Shown here: positions 46,392-55,498 of the stretch, one piece after another | Numbering within the stretch: the first letter of the stretch is position 1 | How the letters are laid out: each line of letters starts with the position of its first letter | From: Deltaproteobacteria bacterium | GTDB lineage: Bacteria > Desulfobacterota > Desulfomonilia > Desulfomonilales > Desulfomonilaceae | Direction: 5' to 3' | Assembly (NCBI GenBank): GCA_026388665.1 | Contig: JAPLJJ010000087.1 | Span: 1 to 60,515, forward strand | Length of the DNA stretch: 60,515 nt | Translations under genes and position numbers: made by a program | The notes under the pieces: generated by a model | What the model was told of the DNA's origin: nothing | What the model saw: only the letters and a program-made list of their open reading frames with translations | Database searches by the model: none

Positions 46392-49305
46392 TGACCTAGC
46401 AAGAGACTTAAAGGTCAAAAACGAAGACTTACTGAAAGAATTAGTTACTATGGGTTACGAGGTTGACGGGCCCGAAAGCTCTCTGGTGACCGATGATCCT
46501 ACAGCTTTAAGAGAACACCTTGTCTCCGCTCTCCCCCAAAGAGAGGTCGTTGAAAAACGAATAAGACCTACTGTTATTCGGAGACGTATGAAGAACGCTC
46601 CAGGTCAGGAATTAAACCAAGAGTCAACTATGCCCTTAGAAACAACATCTGAATTGGGAATGTCTTCTGAACCCGGTGAGTCGCAGCCAGAGTTTCCAAA
46701 ACCCGCTTCACAAGCCGGCGCTCAGGACACCCGAAAAATACAGCGAAAAACAAAGCGTCACGAACCAGCCAGGATTATCGAAATGGCTCCCCCTAAACCT
46801 CCTGTAAGAAAAGCGACTCAGGGTTCTTACCGAGAAGAGGACTCGTCCCGGCAATCCACGGCGAAACATGAACGGGACGAAAGTTCCACGATTCAGGAGC
46901 GTCTACGAAGTAAGGATTATCGAACACGGACGCCTCAACCCGATCAATCCACTGAGAGGGAACAGGCTGACAACCTTGGGCTTTCTCAGCCTGTTCAAGA
47001 CACTTATGACACGGGTACGATCAGGGAATCAGAATCGGAAATGCGACCGACCACCCCTGAAGAACAGCGAGAAGCTGATGATCGAGCGGCGAAGAAAAAG
47101 AAGAAGAAAGACAAACGAATTCAGCCGGCCCAAATAATAGGGAAGGTTGAACTCAAGAGAGAACCTCCTCGTCCTCCGGAGAGACCAAGTCCGCGTCCCC
47201 ATTACGTTGAATCAACGAACGGCCGATCGATTGGTTCTGCACCAACACCTCCGCCCAGGCCACGGAGCCCGGAACCTGCGTCTCGCCCAAGTCCGCGACC
47301 TGAAGTTACAACTCGCCAATTTATCCCGGAAGCGCCGGTTGAGGCAGACCGTAGACCCAAAAAGCGTAACGACAAAAAGGGAAAAGTAATAGAAGATCGG
47401 GTAGAGGAAGATAAGGGTAAGGTTCGTAGACGAAAAGAAGTTATTAACGTAGCGGATCTTTACGATGACCGACACAGAGGCGGACGCCTTCGAAGCAAAT
47501 CAAAAAAAATCAGACTGAAGAAAACAGAAATAACCGTCCCTAAGGCCATAAAGCGGCGGCTTAAGCTGCCTGAGACGGTTACTGTCTCGACTCTTGCCCA
47601 CAAAATGAGTGTCAAAGCAGCGGAAGTTATTCAGCATCTTCTGCCATTGGGCGTCACGGCTGGAATGTATGAAATCATAGATTTCGATACGGCCTCGTTG
47701 GTAGCTACAGAATTTGGTTTTGAGACTGAAACTAGTCGACCTTCCGAACAGACTATGCTTCCTCGGAAGATTCTTGATACTGAAGAAAATCTCGTTTTTC
47801 GTCCGCCTGTCATAACGGTCATGGGACATGTGGATCATGGAAAAACATCACTTCTTGATCGAATCAGATCGACCCATGTTACTGATCACGAGGCTGGTGG
47901 TATTACTCAGCACATTGGGGCTTACAAGGTGAAAGTTCCTAGAGGCGAACTCGTTTTCCTTGATACACCGGGACACGAAGCGTTCACAGCAATGAGAGCC
48001 CGTGGCGCTCAGGTTACGGATTTTGTCATATTGGTCGTTGCCGCAGATGACGGAGTCATGGACCAGACTAAGGAAGCGATAAACCACTCACGGGCAGCGG
48101 GAGTCCCTATTCTGGTCGCAATTAATAAAATAGACAAACCTGAGGCGGACAGAGATCGTGTCATGCGTGAACTCAGCGAGTACAACCTTATACCGGAGGC
48201 GTGGGGCGGCGACACTTTGTTTGCAGATGTGAGTGCAAAAACCGGCCAGGGAGTTGACGATCTACTAGATCTAATATTACTCCAGGCTGAAATCATGGAA
48301 CTCAGATCCAATCCCAATAAAAGGGCCACCGGCACCATTGTGGAAGCTCGTCTCGACAAAGGCAAAGGGCCAATAGCCACTGTCCTGATAAAGGAAGGCA
48401 CATTACGACTGGGGGATCCTTTTGTGGCAGGCGTGCATCATGGAAAGGTCCGTGCAATGCTGGACTATGAAGGCCGTAATGTGGAGGAAGCCACGCCTTC
48501 AACTCCTGTTGAAATACAAGGATTCTCAAGTGTTCCCGATGCCGGTGAAAACCTGATTGTAGTTGAAGAAGAGAAGCTCGCGCGGCAAATTGGCACGCAA
48601 CGATTGATTAAACATCGTGAGGATGAAGCGGCTTCCACGAGTCCTGCCTCTCTAGAAGAGCTCATAGCCCGTATGCAGACTGAAGAAATTAAAGAGCTGA
48701 ATGTGATAGTCAAGGGTGATGTCCAGGGATCTGTTGAAGCCGTAAAGGAAGCCTTGCTTGGAATTCCGTCCCAGGAAATCAAGCTCCGGGTAATCCACGG
48801 TGGAGTGGGCGCAATAAACGAGTCGGACATCATGCTGGCCAGTGCGTCCAAGGCCACGATCATCGGATTCAATGTTCGTCCCACCCCAAAGACGGCTCAA
48901 CTGGCGGAACAAGAAAAAGTTGACATTCGGCTTTACACTATTATCTATGATGCAATTGAAGCCATTCGGCACGCATTGGAAGGTATGCTATCTCCAATTG
49001 AAAAAGAGACGGTTGTCGGGCGCGCCGAAGTAAGGCAAACATTCCAGGTTGGCAAAATCGGCATGATAGCCGGGTGTCACGTGATTTCAGGGAAAATCGA
49101 AAGATCCAATCAGGTTCGTCTTCTCAGAGACAACGTGGTGATTCACCAGGGCAAGATATCCTCTATGAGACGCTTTAAGGATGATGTCAAAGAAGCGCTG
49201 GAAGGCTATGAATGTGGCATAGGCATAGAGAATTATCGAGATATTAAGACAGGGGACATCATCGAGGCTTTCGTCGTTGAACGTGAGTCAGGAAAGCTCG
49301 TTTGA
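46372..49305 (+). CDS. infB: translation initiation factor IF-2
   Basis: 977 residues, a long-form IF-2. The IF2_N domain sits at the start (TVDDLARDLKVKNEDLLKELVTMGYEVDG, in parts), a long Pro/Arg/Glu/Lys-rich unstructured linker covers about 70-370, a second IF2_N copy follows, and the G domain has GHVDHGKT at 485-492, DTPGHE and NKID. The C-terminal domains that bind initiator tRNA are intact to the usual end. ATG preferred to the GTG two codons before; AAAGGGG lies 7 nt upstream. It delivers fMet-tRNA to the 30S subunit. Confidence 0.97.
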   Translation: MTILTVDDLARDLKVKNEDLLKELVTMGYEVDGPESSLVTDDPTALREHLVSALPQREVVEKRIRPTVIRRRMKNAPGQELNQESTMPLETTSELGMSSEPGESQPEFPKPASQAGAQDTRKIQRKTKRHEPARIIEMAPPKPPVRKATQGSYREEDSSRQSTAKHERDESSTIQERLRSKDYRTRTPQPDQSTEREQADNLGLSQPVQDTYDTGTIRESESEMRPTTPEEQREADDRAAKKKKKKDKRIQPAQIIGKVELKREPPRPPERPSPRPHYVESTNGRSIGSAPTPPPRPRSPEPASRPSPRPEVTTRQFIPEAPVEADRRPKKRNDKKGKVIEDRVEEDKGKVRRRKEVINVADLYDDRHRGGRLRSKSKKIRLKKTEITVPKAIKRRLKLPETVTVSTLAHKMSVKAAEVIQHLLPLGVTAGMYEIIDFDTASLVATEFGFETETSRPSEQTMLPRKILDTEENLVFRPPVITVMGHVDHGKTSLLDRIRSTHVTDHEAGGITQHIGAYKVKVPRGELVFLDTPGHEAFTAMRARGAQVTDFVILVVAADDGVMDQTKEAINHSRAAGVPILVAINKIDKPEADRDRVMRELSEYNLIPEAWGGDTLFADVSAKTGQGVDDLLDLILLQAEIMELRSNPNKRATGTIVEARLDKGKGPIATVLIKEGTLRLGDPFVAGVHHGKVRAMLDYEGRNVEEATPSTPVEIQGFSSVPDAGENLIVVEEEKLARQIGTQRLIKHREDEAASTSPASLEELIARMQTEEIKELNVIVKGDVQGSVEAVKEALLGIPSQEIKLRVIHGGVGAINESDIMLASASKATIIGFNVRPTPKTAQLAEQEKVDIRLYTIIYDAIEAIRHALEGMLSPIEKETVVGRAEVRQTFQVGKIGMIAGCHVISGKIERSNQVRLLRDNVVIHQGKISSMRRFKDDVKEALEGYECGIGIENYRDIKTGDIIEAFVVERESGKLV

Positions 49306-49363
49306 TCAACCAATCGAGGTCTGGACTGAAACAGTATTCTGATTTGGATACTTGAGTAACTTA

Positions 49364-49669
49364 ATGGGCATGTTCGTAGGAGTTGGTTTACTCCGAATAA
49401 TGATCCATCAGTCGTCCTCCCTCAAGGCCAAACGACAGGTGGTGAAGAGTATCCTTGGGAAGGTGCGTTCAAAATTCGATGTTTCAATAGCCGAAGTTGA
49501 TGATCAGGATAAATGGCAGGTATGTTCAATGGGAGTTGCGGTTGTTTCCAATGATTCAGGACATGTGCATAAAATGCTTGAAACCATTTCTGGATATATT
49601 GAGAACTTGCACCTCGCCGAAGTAACTGGTTTTTCCATAGAGATCATTCCCCTCGGACAATTTCACTGA
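49364..49669 (+). CDS. ylxP: YlxP/DUF503 family protein
   Basis: 101 residues. Family cues: VGVGLLRIMI, SSSLKAKRQVVKSIL, RSKFDVSIAEVDDQDKWQ. Small ferredoxin-like fold of unknown function, nearly always found between infB and rbfA as here. The start is uncertain: the ATG used gives the normal N-terminus, and a TTG four codons earlier or an ATG two codons later are alternatives. Confidence 0.88.
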   Translation: MGMFVGVGLLRIMIHQSSSLKAKRQVVKSILGKVRSKFDVSIAEVDDQDKWQVCSMGVAVVSNDSGHVHKMLETISGYIENLHLAEVTGFSIEIIPLGQFH

Positions 49670-49686
49670 GGATAACTTCGAACATT

Positions 49687-50046
49687 ATGCCACATTTCAG
49701 AAAACAACGAGTTTCAGAGCTTCTGAAACAGACCATATCAGATATCATAAACCAGGATATTAAAGACCCTAGAGTTCAGGGTGTGACTATAACTGACGTG
49801 CTGATGAGCCCTGACTTGAAATCCGCCAAGGTTTTTTTCTCTAGCTTGAATGACGGGAAAGTCGATTTACACACTAAGGGATTGGCCAAGGCAGAGGGAT
49901 TCATTCGCCGCCGATTGAAGGACGAACTTGACTTAAAGTACATTCCGCTATTGACCTTCTATTACGACTCTTCTTTTGATTACTCCGACAAGATTTCAAA
50001 GCTACTCAAGGATATTGAATCAGCACCGGTCAGTGAAAATGATTGA
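49687..50046 (+). CDS. rbfA: 30S ribosome-binding factor RbfA
   Basis: 119 residues. Typical order: RKQRVSELLKQTISDIINQDIKDPRV, VTITDVLMSPDLKSAKVFFS, FIRRRLKDELDLKYIPLLTFYYDSSFDY (each in parts). A KH-like factor that helps mature the 5' end of 16S rRNA in the 30S subunit. Its last codons overlap the nrnA start by 8 bp. Confidence 0.95.
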   Translation: MPHFRKQRVSELLKQTISDIINQDIKDPRVQGVTITDVLMSPDLKSAKVFFSSLNDGKVDLHTKGLAKAEGFIRRRLKDELDLKYIPLLTFYYDSSFDYSDKISKLLKDIESAPVSEND

Positions 50047-51001
50047 ACAGATCGCGAGGATTATAAACGAACATGACAGGTTCGTTGTAATTACGCACGT
50101 TAATCCCGATGGCGATGCGATCGGGTCCTTGTTGGGCATGTACTTAGCGCTCAGAGAAATGGGAAAAACAGCGGCGCCGATTATGGGGGCCGAGTTACCG
50201 GTCTTGTATGAATTCTTACCCGGTAGACAAGATGTTCAGATAGGTCTGGCTCACCTTGAGTTCAATGCGTCATACATAATAGCGTTGGATGTGGCGGCTG
50301 AAAATAGAATAGCCCCTGAGATCACCAGTCTTCGACAATCTGCAAAAGTCATCAATATTGATCACCATCCAACCAATCCCGGATACGGCGATCTTAACTA
50401 TGTCGTGCCGCATGCTAACGCAACCTCTCAACTGGTTTTCGAGATATTGCATAAGATGGGCTATGAATTGAGCGTAGACGTAGCAAAATGTCTTTACACC
50501 GCGCTCATTACCGACACAGGCTGTTTCAAATTTGCAGGCGTAACGAATAAGACGTTTGAACTGGCTGCAAGACTTTTGGAAGCAGGCGTAGATAATTATG
50601 AGATCACAAGGTATCTGTTCGAAGAATTTCCAGCCTCCAGGTTGCTACTCGAGAAGTTGATGCTTGAACGGTTGGAAGTATTGTTGGATGGAAAGTTGGT
50701 CATAAGTTGTCTGAACGCGGAAGATTACGACAAGATCGGGGCTTCGCTGTCTGAAGGAGAAAGCCTGGTCAACAAACTTCGTGAAACACGAGGTGTTGAA
50801 GTGGGAGCGTTACTTACTAAACTGTCCGATAATCTTTGTAAAGCCAGTCTCAGGTCTAAGGGATTTGTAGATGTTTCAGCCATTGCAGCGGAACTGGGCG
50901 GTGGCGGTCACCGCCGCGCTGCGGGCGTCAAAAGTTCCCTATCATTGGGGAACCTTAAGGCAAAATTGGTCGAACTAATTGGTCATGCTCTCGAATCTTA
51001 A
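50039..51001 (+). CDS. nrnA: DHH-family oligoribonuclease/pAp phosphatase NrnA
   Basis: 320 residues. DHH motifs: THVNPDGDAIGS with His20, Asp24 and Asp26; NIDHHPTNPG; and DHHA1 tail with GGGGHRRAAG. Mn-dependent enzyme that degrades very short RNAs and pAp. Its place after rbfA matches many bacteria. The start is the ATG inside the end of rbfA; a longer frame 21 codons earlier lies wholly within rbfA. Its stop overlaps the stop of lon on the other strand by 4 bp. Confidence 0.94.
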   Translation: MIEQIARIINEHDRFVVITHVNPDGDAIGSLLGMYLALREMGKTAAPIMGAELPVLYEFLPGRQDVQIGLAHLEFNASYIIALDVAAENRIAPEITSLRQSAKVINIDHHPTNPGYGDLNYVVPHANATSQLVFEILHKMGYELSVDVAKCLYTALITDTGCFKFAGVTNKTFELAARLLEAGVDNYEITRYLFEEFPASRLLLEKLMLERLEVLLDGKLVISCLNAEDYDKIGASLSEGESLVNKLRETRGVEVGALLTKLSDNLCKASLRSKGFVDVSAIAAELGGGGHRRAAGVKSSLSLGNLKAKLVELIGHALES

Positions 51002-53415
51002 CACACGTCAGGTTGGCAATCTGAAAAGAACGGTAAGATACTCTGACACCCCATCGAAAACTCAGGGAACCCGGGGTTCGTAGCAAGTGCCGCGCTTATC
51101 GCCTCTCCTACATCACTTACAAAATGTAGAACAAGCCCTTTGGTAATGTGATCCTGAAAAGATCTGACCTGAGGAAAGTTCTTGGCAGGTAGAATAACTT
51201 CCTTGACTCCGGATCGTTTAGCTGCCAACAGCTTCTCTTTGATTCCTCCAACGGGCAAAACTCGACCATGCAAAGTCAATTCGCCGGTCATTGCAACATC
51301 CTTACGGACCGCAATGCCGGTGAAAAAAGACACCAGAGCAACCGCTATCGTGACCCCTGCGGATGGACCATCTTTTGGGATCGCTGCCGATGGAACATGC
51401 ACGTGAAGCTCAGTGTCGGAAAACCGTTTCTGATCCAATCCAAATGACTCGCACGCGTGTCTCAAATAACTCAGGGCCGCTCGAGCGGACTCCTGCATCA
51501 CATCTCCCAAACTTCCTGTTAGGATAAGACCGCTACGGCCCCCAAAACCCGTAACCTCAACAAATATGATCTCTCCACCGTTTTCAGTCCAGGCAAGGCC
51601 CGTGGCAACCCCCACGTTGTCAGTCTCTTCAGCGAGTTCAGAATAATACTTCGGGGGCCCCAACAGGTCGTCAATAGCGTCCATATCTATAAGGTTTCTC
51701 AATGGTTGATGCTGGGTAATCTGCAATGCGATCTTCCGACAAACTGAATTGATTTCTCTCTCCAGATTTCTCACGCCGGCTTCACGGGTATATCCGTTGA
51801 TTAACTTTCGGATAGCCGGTTCTTCAAAGATGATGTTGTAATCTTTGATGCCGTTTTGTTCCTGAGCCTTTGGTATCAGGAACTGGTCAGCGATCTTTTC
51901 TTTTTCCTCGTCCGTATATCCGGGGATTGCAATCATTTCCATACGATCCCTGAGCGCTCTAGGAATAGAGTCGACCTGGTTCGCCGTCGCCACAAACATA
52001 ACCTTGCTCAGATCAAAAGGTATATCGAGATAATGGTCCATAAAACAGGAGTTCTGCTCTGGGTCTAGGGCCTCCAACAGAGCGCTGGAAGGATCCCCAC
52101 GGTAGTCCTGGCCAACTTTGTCGATCTCATCCAACATAAACACGGGATTACTTGCGCCCGCGCGCTTGATTTCCTGGATTATTCTGCCAGGCATGGCCCC
52201 AATATAGGTTCTCCTGTGGCCCCGTATTTCGGCCTCATCACGGATTCCTCCCAACGAAACTCGAACGAACTTTCTGCCCATGGCTCTAGCAATAGAACGT
52301 CCAAGAGAAGTCTTGCCAACGCCAGGGGGGCCAACGAGACAAAGAATTGGTCCTTTGTTATCAGCCTTCAGTTTACGAACAGCGAGAAACTCGAGTATTC
52401 GTTCTTTCACTATTGTGAGGTCGTAATGATCCTGGTCAAGTGTCTTCTGCGCCTTACCAATATCCAGATGGTCTCTCGTCGATTTGTCCCACGGTAAACT
52501 GGTCAAGACTTCTAGATAAGTTCTCGATACTATATGTTCCGGTGAATGGGGCGGTATCCGCTCAAGACGCTGTATCTCACGAGTCACCGCCTCGGCCACA
52601 TCAGCCGGCATACCGGTTTCCCGGATCTTTAGCTGGAAACCTCTAAGATCGTCAGAGTGAGGATCATCATCTGCGCTGTAGTCCTTCTGAAATGTCTTTA
52701 GCTGCGGCTTAGGGTCAGAATCGGATGATCTTTTGAAGCCGATTGATGACGCGAGAGGCTCTGAGGTAACAACTGTCTTACAAACGAAGTTTTGGATATC
52801 CATTGTAAGGTAAGCCATAGATTTGCGCAGCCGCGCGACCGGATCCAGATTTTCGAGAAGATCTTGCTTGGAGTCGGGCTTAATGGATATTTGAGACGCA
52901 ATCAGATCCGCCAATTCACCAATGTCATGGGCCTGTTCTACTGATTTCATAATCTGATCACTGATCGTTTTTCCCAGAACCTCCGCCATCTTAAATTGAC
53001 TGGTAACACTGGCCACCAATGCATCATGAAAATCACAATCGCATTGTTTTTCTTCAACTAACCCCACTTCAGCGGTTAGAAAAGGGTCTTTATTTACCTT
53101 GCTGATCAAACGAACTCTACACAGACCTTCGGCTATCGCCCTTACTCCGCCGGTTTCCACCGAAACAATCTTGTCCACGCGAGCCAAAGCGCCGATGGAT
53201 GAAAGCTCTTCACTCCAAATACCTAACCGACTGCGGGATTTTTGATAGAAAAGCCCTACGAGATTCGATCCGCCTTGGAGAGATTCCGCCAGCTTAACGA
53301 CTCGAGATCCCTTCAAGAACAGAGGGATTACGACATTGGGGAATATAACCATGTCCCGGAGAGGCAATATCGGCACAACCGTGGGAAATTTGCCCACCGA
53401 CTTCATAGATTTCAT
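50998..53415 (-). CDS. lon: ATP-dependent protease Lon
   Basis: 805 residues, LonA type. N-terminal substrate domain (ILPLRDMVIFPNVVIPLFL near the start), AAA+ module with Walker A GPPGVGKT at 362-369 and Walker B FMLDEIDK, and the Ser-Lys protease with Ser685 (KDGPSAGV) and Lys726 (GGIKEK). It degrades misfolded and regulatory proteins in the cytoplasm. The C-terminal tail past residue 785 carries three Cys in a short run (GCQSILPFFSDCQPDVC), which is not usual for Lon. No clear ribosome-binding site before either of the two near ATGs. Confidence 0.96.
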   Translation of the reverse strand: MKSMKSVGKFPTVVPILPLRDMVIFPNVVIPLFLKGSRVVKLAESLQGGSNLVGLFYQKSRSRLGIWSEELSSIGALARVDKIVSVETGGVRAIAEGLCRVRLISKVNKDPFLTAEVGLVEEKQCDCDFHDALVASVTSQFKMAEVLGKTISDQIMKSVEQAHDIGELADLIASQISIKPDSKQDLLENLDPVARLRKSMAYLTMDIQNFVCKTVVTSEPLASSIGFKRSSDSDPKPQLKTFQKDYSADDDPHSDDLRGFQLKIRETGMPADVAEAVTREIQRLERIPPHSPEHIVSRTYLEVLTSLPWDKSTRDHLDIGKAQKTLDQDHYDLTIVKERILEFLAVRKLKADNKGPILCLVGPPGVGKTSLGRSIARAMGRKFVRVSLGGIRDEAEIRGHRRTYIGAMPGRIIQEIKRAGASNPVFMLDEIDKVGQDYRGDPSSALLEALDPEQNSCFMDHYLDIPFDLSKVMFVATANQVDSIPRALRDRMEMIAIPGYTDEEKEKIADQFLIPKAQEQNGIKDYNIIFEEPAIRKLINGYTREAGVRNLEREINSVCRKIALQITQHQPLRNLIDMDAIDDLLGPPKYYSELAEETDNVGVATGLAWTENGGEIIFVEVTGFGGRSGLILTGSLGDVMQESARAALSYLRHACESFGLDQKRFSDTELHVHVPSAAIPKDGPSAGVTIAVALVSFFTGIAVRKDVAMTGELTLHGRVLPVGGIKEKLLAAKRSGVKEVILPAKNFPQVRSFQDHITKGLVLHFVSDVGEAISAALATNPGFPEFSMGCQSILPFFSDCQPDVC

Positions 53416-53484
53416 AATTAAGGCGCACCCATCCCTTGGAACTTTTTAAGACTCACACATTATTAAAAAGGGTTTATGCGACGT

Positions 53485-53513
53485 AACATACCAGATTTCC
53501 AAGTAAAAGTCAA
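53485..53513 (-). promoter_or_regulatory. probable sigma-70 promoter of lon
   Basis: On the minus strand TTGACT, 17 bp, TATGTT, about 70 bp before the lon start. Five of six and four of six consensus matches with ideal spacing. Confidence 0.5.
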
Positions 53514-53719
53514 TACGGCCTCTTTTTCACGGCCAATCTATGCAGGGTTCATTAACGCGTAATTAAAAACCTAATTAAAAATCAATATTGACGGAAAGGT
53601 CTAAGACAAAGCGTTAAGTTTAGTTGAAAGGTTGGAATAGGGTTTGTATTCGCTTCAATTTCTTCAGATGCTTTTTCTTGTGCACTAAAAACGTGTCTAT
53701 CCAAAAAAAGACTACTCTA

Positions 53720-53740
53720 CTCAATTTATAAGAAATTGAG
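53720..53740. promoter_or_regulatory. inverted repeat upstream of the TPR gene promoter
   Basis: CTCAATTT and AAATTGAG, perfect 8-bp arms with a 5-bp centre, ending 11 bp before the putative -35. The position suits an activator or upstream-acting regulator. No regulator known. Confidence 0.4.
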
Positions 53741-53751
53741 CAAAATTGAAG

Positions 53752-53779
53752 TTGATTAAATTAGTTAATTGTTTATAAT
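53752..53779 (+). promoter_or_regulatory. probable sigma-70 promoter of the TPR membrane-protein gene
   Basis: TTGATT, 16 bp, TATAAT (perfect -10). It would give a leader of about 170 bases before the ATG. Confidence 0.45.
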
Positions 53780-53958
53780 TGCCACTTTGTATTGAAGTCA
53801 ACACCCGCGTCCGCTTTGGTCGTGGCAGCGCCAGATGGACTCGTTACAACCTTGAGCCAGGTAAATGATTTCTTATTTTGAACGTTAGAACATATCTTAG
53901 ATGGGGGAGAGCGGAAAATAGTTCTTCTCATGAAACTAAAAATGAAGGAGTGCATAGT

Positions 53959-54960
53959 ATGATGGATCGAGAAGGCATGGCTGCGCCGAATCTCAGTTTG
54001 AAAAAAGAAAGTGGATCGTCGGTCTATAGTTTTCTGGGGTTCCTGATACTAGGAGTGATAGCGGTCGCCATAGTATTCTTTTTCCCGTGGGGAGAAATGC
54101 TCAGGGGAGGCCAGAATCCCGATTTAATAGTGGCGAATCAGGCGATGTTAAAAAAGGAATTTGATAAGGCCCTAGTACTGCTGGACAAATATATCGTCGC
54201 TAACCCAGGCGATTCTGCGGGCTACATCGGCAGATCCAGGGTATATGTTCAATTAGGGGAGTTAGATCGCGCTGCCGAAGACGCTAAGAACGCTTTAGGC
54301 AAAAATCCTGGTAGCGCGCAGGCTTACGGTCAACGTGGAATCATTTTAAAGATGAAGGGCCAAAATCCCGAGGCGCTTGGGGATTTTTCTGAAGCCATCA
54401 AGATTGACCCTAAATACGCTTGGGCCTATGCACAGAGGGCCGACCTCTATTCAAGGACTCAAGAAAACGAAAAAGCTCTCAAAGATATAGATAAGGCCCT
54501 GCAGTACAAACCCGGTCTTGTTGAGGGTTACCGAGTGAGAGCTTGGATTCTCAGCAGAATGGGAAAATGCAAGGATGCTTCTGAAGATTTTCAGAAGGTA
54601 GCCAAAATGGGGGCAAATGACGCATGGACCCTTCAGGACACCGCATGGTTCTTGCTGACCTGTCCGGACGAGAAACTTCAGGATAGTGCTAAGGCCATGG
54701 AATTAGCCAAGAAAGCGCTTGACATGAAGGGCACGGAAGATGGCGTATTTCAAGAAACAATGGCTGAAGCGTATTTCAAGCAGGGAGACCCGTTAAAGGC
54801 GGTTGAACACCAGAAAAAGGCTGTCGAGATGGGATCCAAGAAATGCCCTGACGGGTCGTGTCTGAAAGAGATGAAAGAAAGGCTTAAGAAATACGAACTC
54901 GCGGCCAGACAAGAAGTGAGAACAGACTACGAAATTCTGCCCTTTGACAGCGCACAATAA
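53959..54960 (+). CDS. membrane-anchored TPR protein
   Basis: 333 residues; ATG with GGAG 8 nt upstream, preferred to a start 27 codons earlier. One membrane helix near residue 22-45 (SFLGFLILGVIAVAIVFFF), then five or more TPR units to about residue 300 (NQAMLKKEFDKALVLLDKY, AGYIGRSRVYVQLGELDRA, AQAYGQRGIILKMKGQNPEA, AWAYAQRADLYSRTQENEKA). The TPR part most likely faces the periplasm if the helix acts as an uncleaved signal. Scaffold of unknown partner. Expressed alone: its own promoter and a strong terminator. Confidence 0.85.
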   Translation: MMDREGMAAPNLSLKKESGSSVYSFLGFLILGVIAVAIVFFFPWGEMLRGGQNPDLIVANQAMLKKEFDKALVLLDKYIVANPGDSAGYIGRSRVYVQLGELDRAAEDAKNALGKNPGSAQAYGQRGIILKMKGQNPEALGDFSEAIKIDPKYAWAYAQRADLYSRTQENEKALKDIDKALQYKPGLVEGYRVRAWILSRMGKCKDASEDFQKVAKMGANDAWTLQDTAWFLLTCPDEKLQDSAKAMELAKKALDMKGTEDGVFQETMAEAYFKQGDPLKAVEHQKKAVEMGSKKCPDGSCLKEMKERLKKYELAARQEVRTDYEILPFDSAQ

Positions 54961-55022
54961 TGATATTTGACTGGAAAGCCGGGGGTTCCACCCGGACTTG
55001 CGGAAGGTATTAACGAATTACG

Positions 55023-55055
55023 AGGGCGCTTCAGAAAATGGAGCGCCCTTTTTTT
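55023..55055 (+). terminator. Rho-independent terminator after the TPR membrane-protein gene
   Basis: AGGGCGCT and AGCGCCCT form an 8-bp stem with an 11-nt loop, followed by a run of T residues. It lies between convergent genes; the opposite strand lacks a T-run. Confidence 0.82.
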
Positions 55056-55056
55056 A

Positions 55057-55323
55057 TTATTTTAGGGCCTCAAAGCTCACAGCCCATTCTTCCCCTTGCT
55101 GTTTTTCAAAATTAACGGTGACTGATTTTCCCAGGAATCTGGCTGCCCGAATCCTCTGCTCATGACAAATCTTCCCTGTCTTTTTATCGTTGTTTTGTCC
55201 CAACAGGGTAACAGTATCAAAACCCAACCGTTCGAGTTTTCCGGAAAATTCGGAGGCAGTTACGCCACTTGGCGTTAAAAAAACCAGTATTGCCAAAATT
55301 ACCCCTAAACCATATCCCGTCAT
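55057..55323 (-). CDS. small secreted protein of unknown function
   Basis: 88 residues; ATG with GGAGGA 3-4 nt upstream. A start five codons earlier would overlap that site. Signal peptide: GYGLGVILAILVFLTPSGVTA, cleaved about there. The mature part of roughly 65 residues has a KLERLGFDTVTLLGQN stretch and one Cys, and could be a small beta-rich domain. No family recognised. It runs into the TPR gene terminator and is convergent with it. Confidence 0.6.
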   Translation of the reverse strand: MTGYGLGVILAILVFLTPSGVTASEFSGKLERLGFDTVTLLGQNNDKKTGKICHEQRIRAARFLGKSVTVNFEKQQGEEWAVSFEALK

Positions 55324-55379
55324 GTGTCCTCCATCCAAACCAAGTGCAAGAGTCCCGAGAGACTGTTATCTCGCGAGGA

Positions 55380-55417
55380 AAGAAAAACTAAAGGCCTCGA
55401 TACAACGACTCCGAGGC
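55380..55417 (-). terminator. probable Rho-independent terminator of the TonB-like gene
   Basis: GCCTCG and CGAGGC form a 6-bp stem with a 12-nt loop. On the minus strand a T-rich stretch (TTTAGTTTTTCTTT) follows after one base. It lies about 80 bp past the TonB-like stop. Confidence 0.5.
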
Positions 55418-55498
55418 AATCTAGGCTAATGATATCTCATTAACCGATATCTTTCAAGATTGTAGACTCTGTTTGGCTCTGCTTACGCTCTGACGGGA

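Larger units (their letters stand above)
53416..53958. other. AT-rich divergent control region of lon and the TPR gene
   Basis: About 540 bases with no gene. It holds the probable lon promoter, a probable promoter for the TPR gene, an inverted repeat at 53720-53740, and a direct repeat of TAATTAAAAA at 53560-53569 and 53572-53581 (12-base period, perhaps bent DNA). I find no CIRCE or sigma-32 site in front of lon. Confidence 0.55.

Noticed and set aside
47100-47500. Extra frames within the linker of infB as separate genes
   Set aside because: The Pro/Arg/Lys-rich linker gives open frames in all phases; the IF-2 frame is continuous.
53416-53958. Heat-shock operator (CIRCE) or sigma-32 promoter in front of lon
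   Set aside because: I looked for the TTAGCACTC-N9-GAGTGCTAA pattern and typical sigma-32 boxes and found neither; the best promoter is sigma-70-like.
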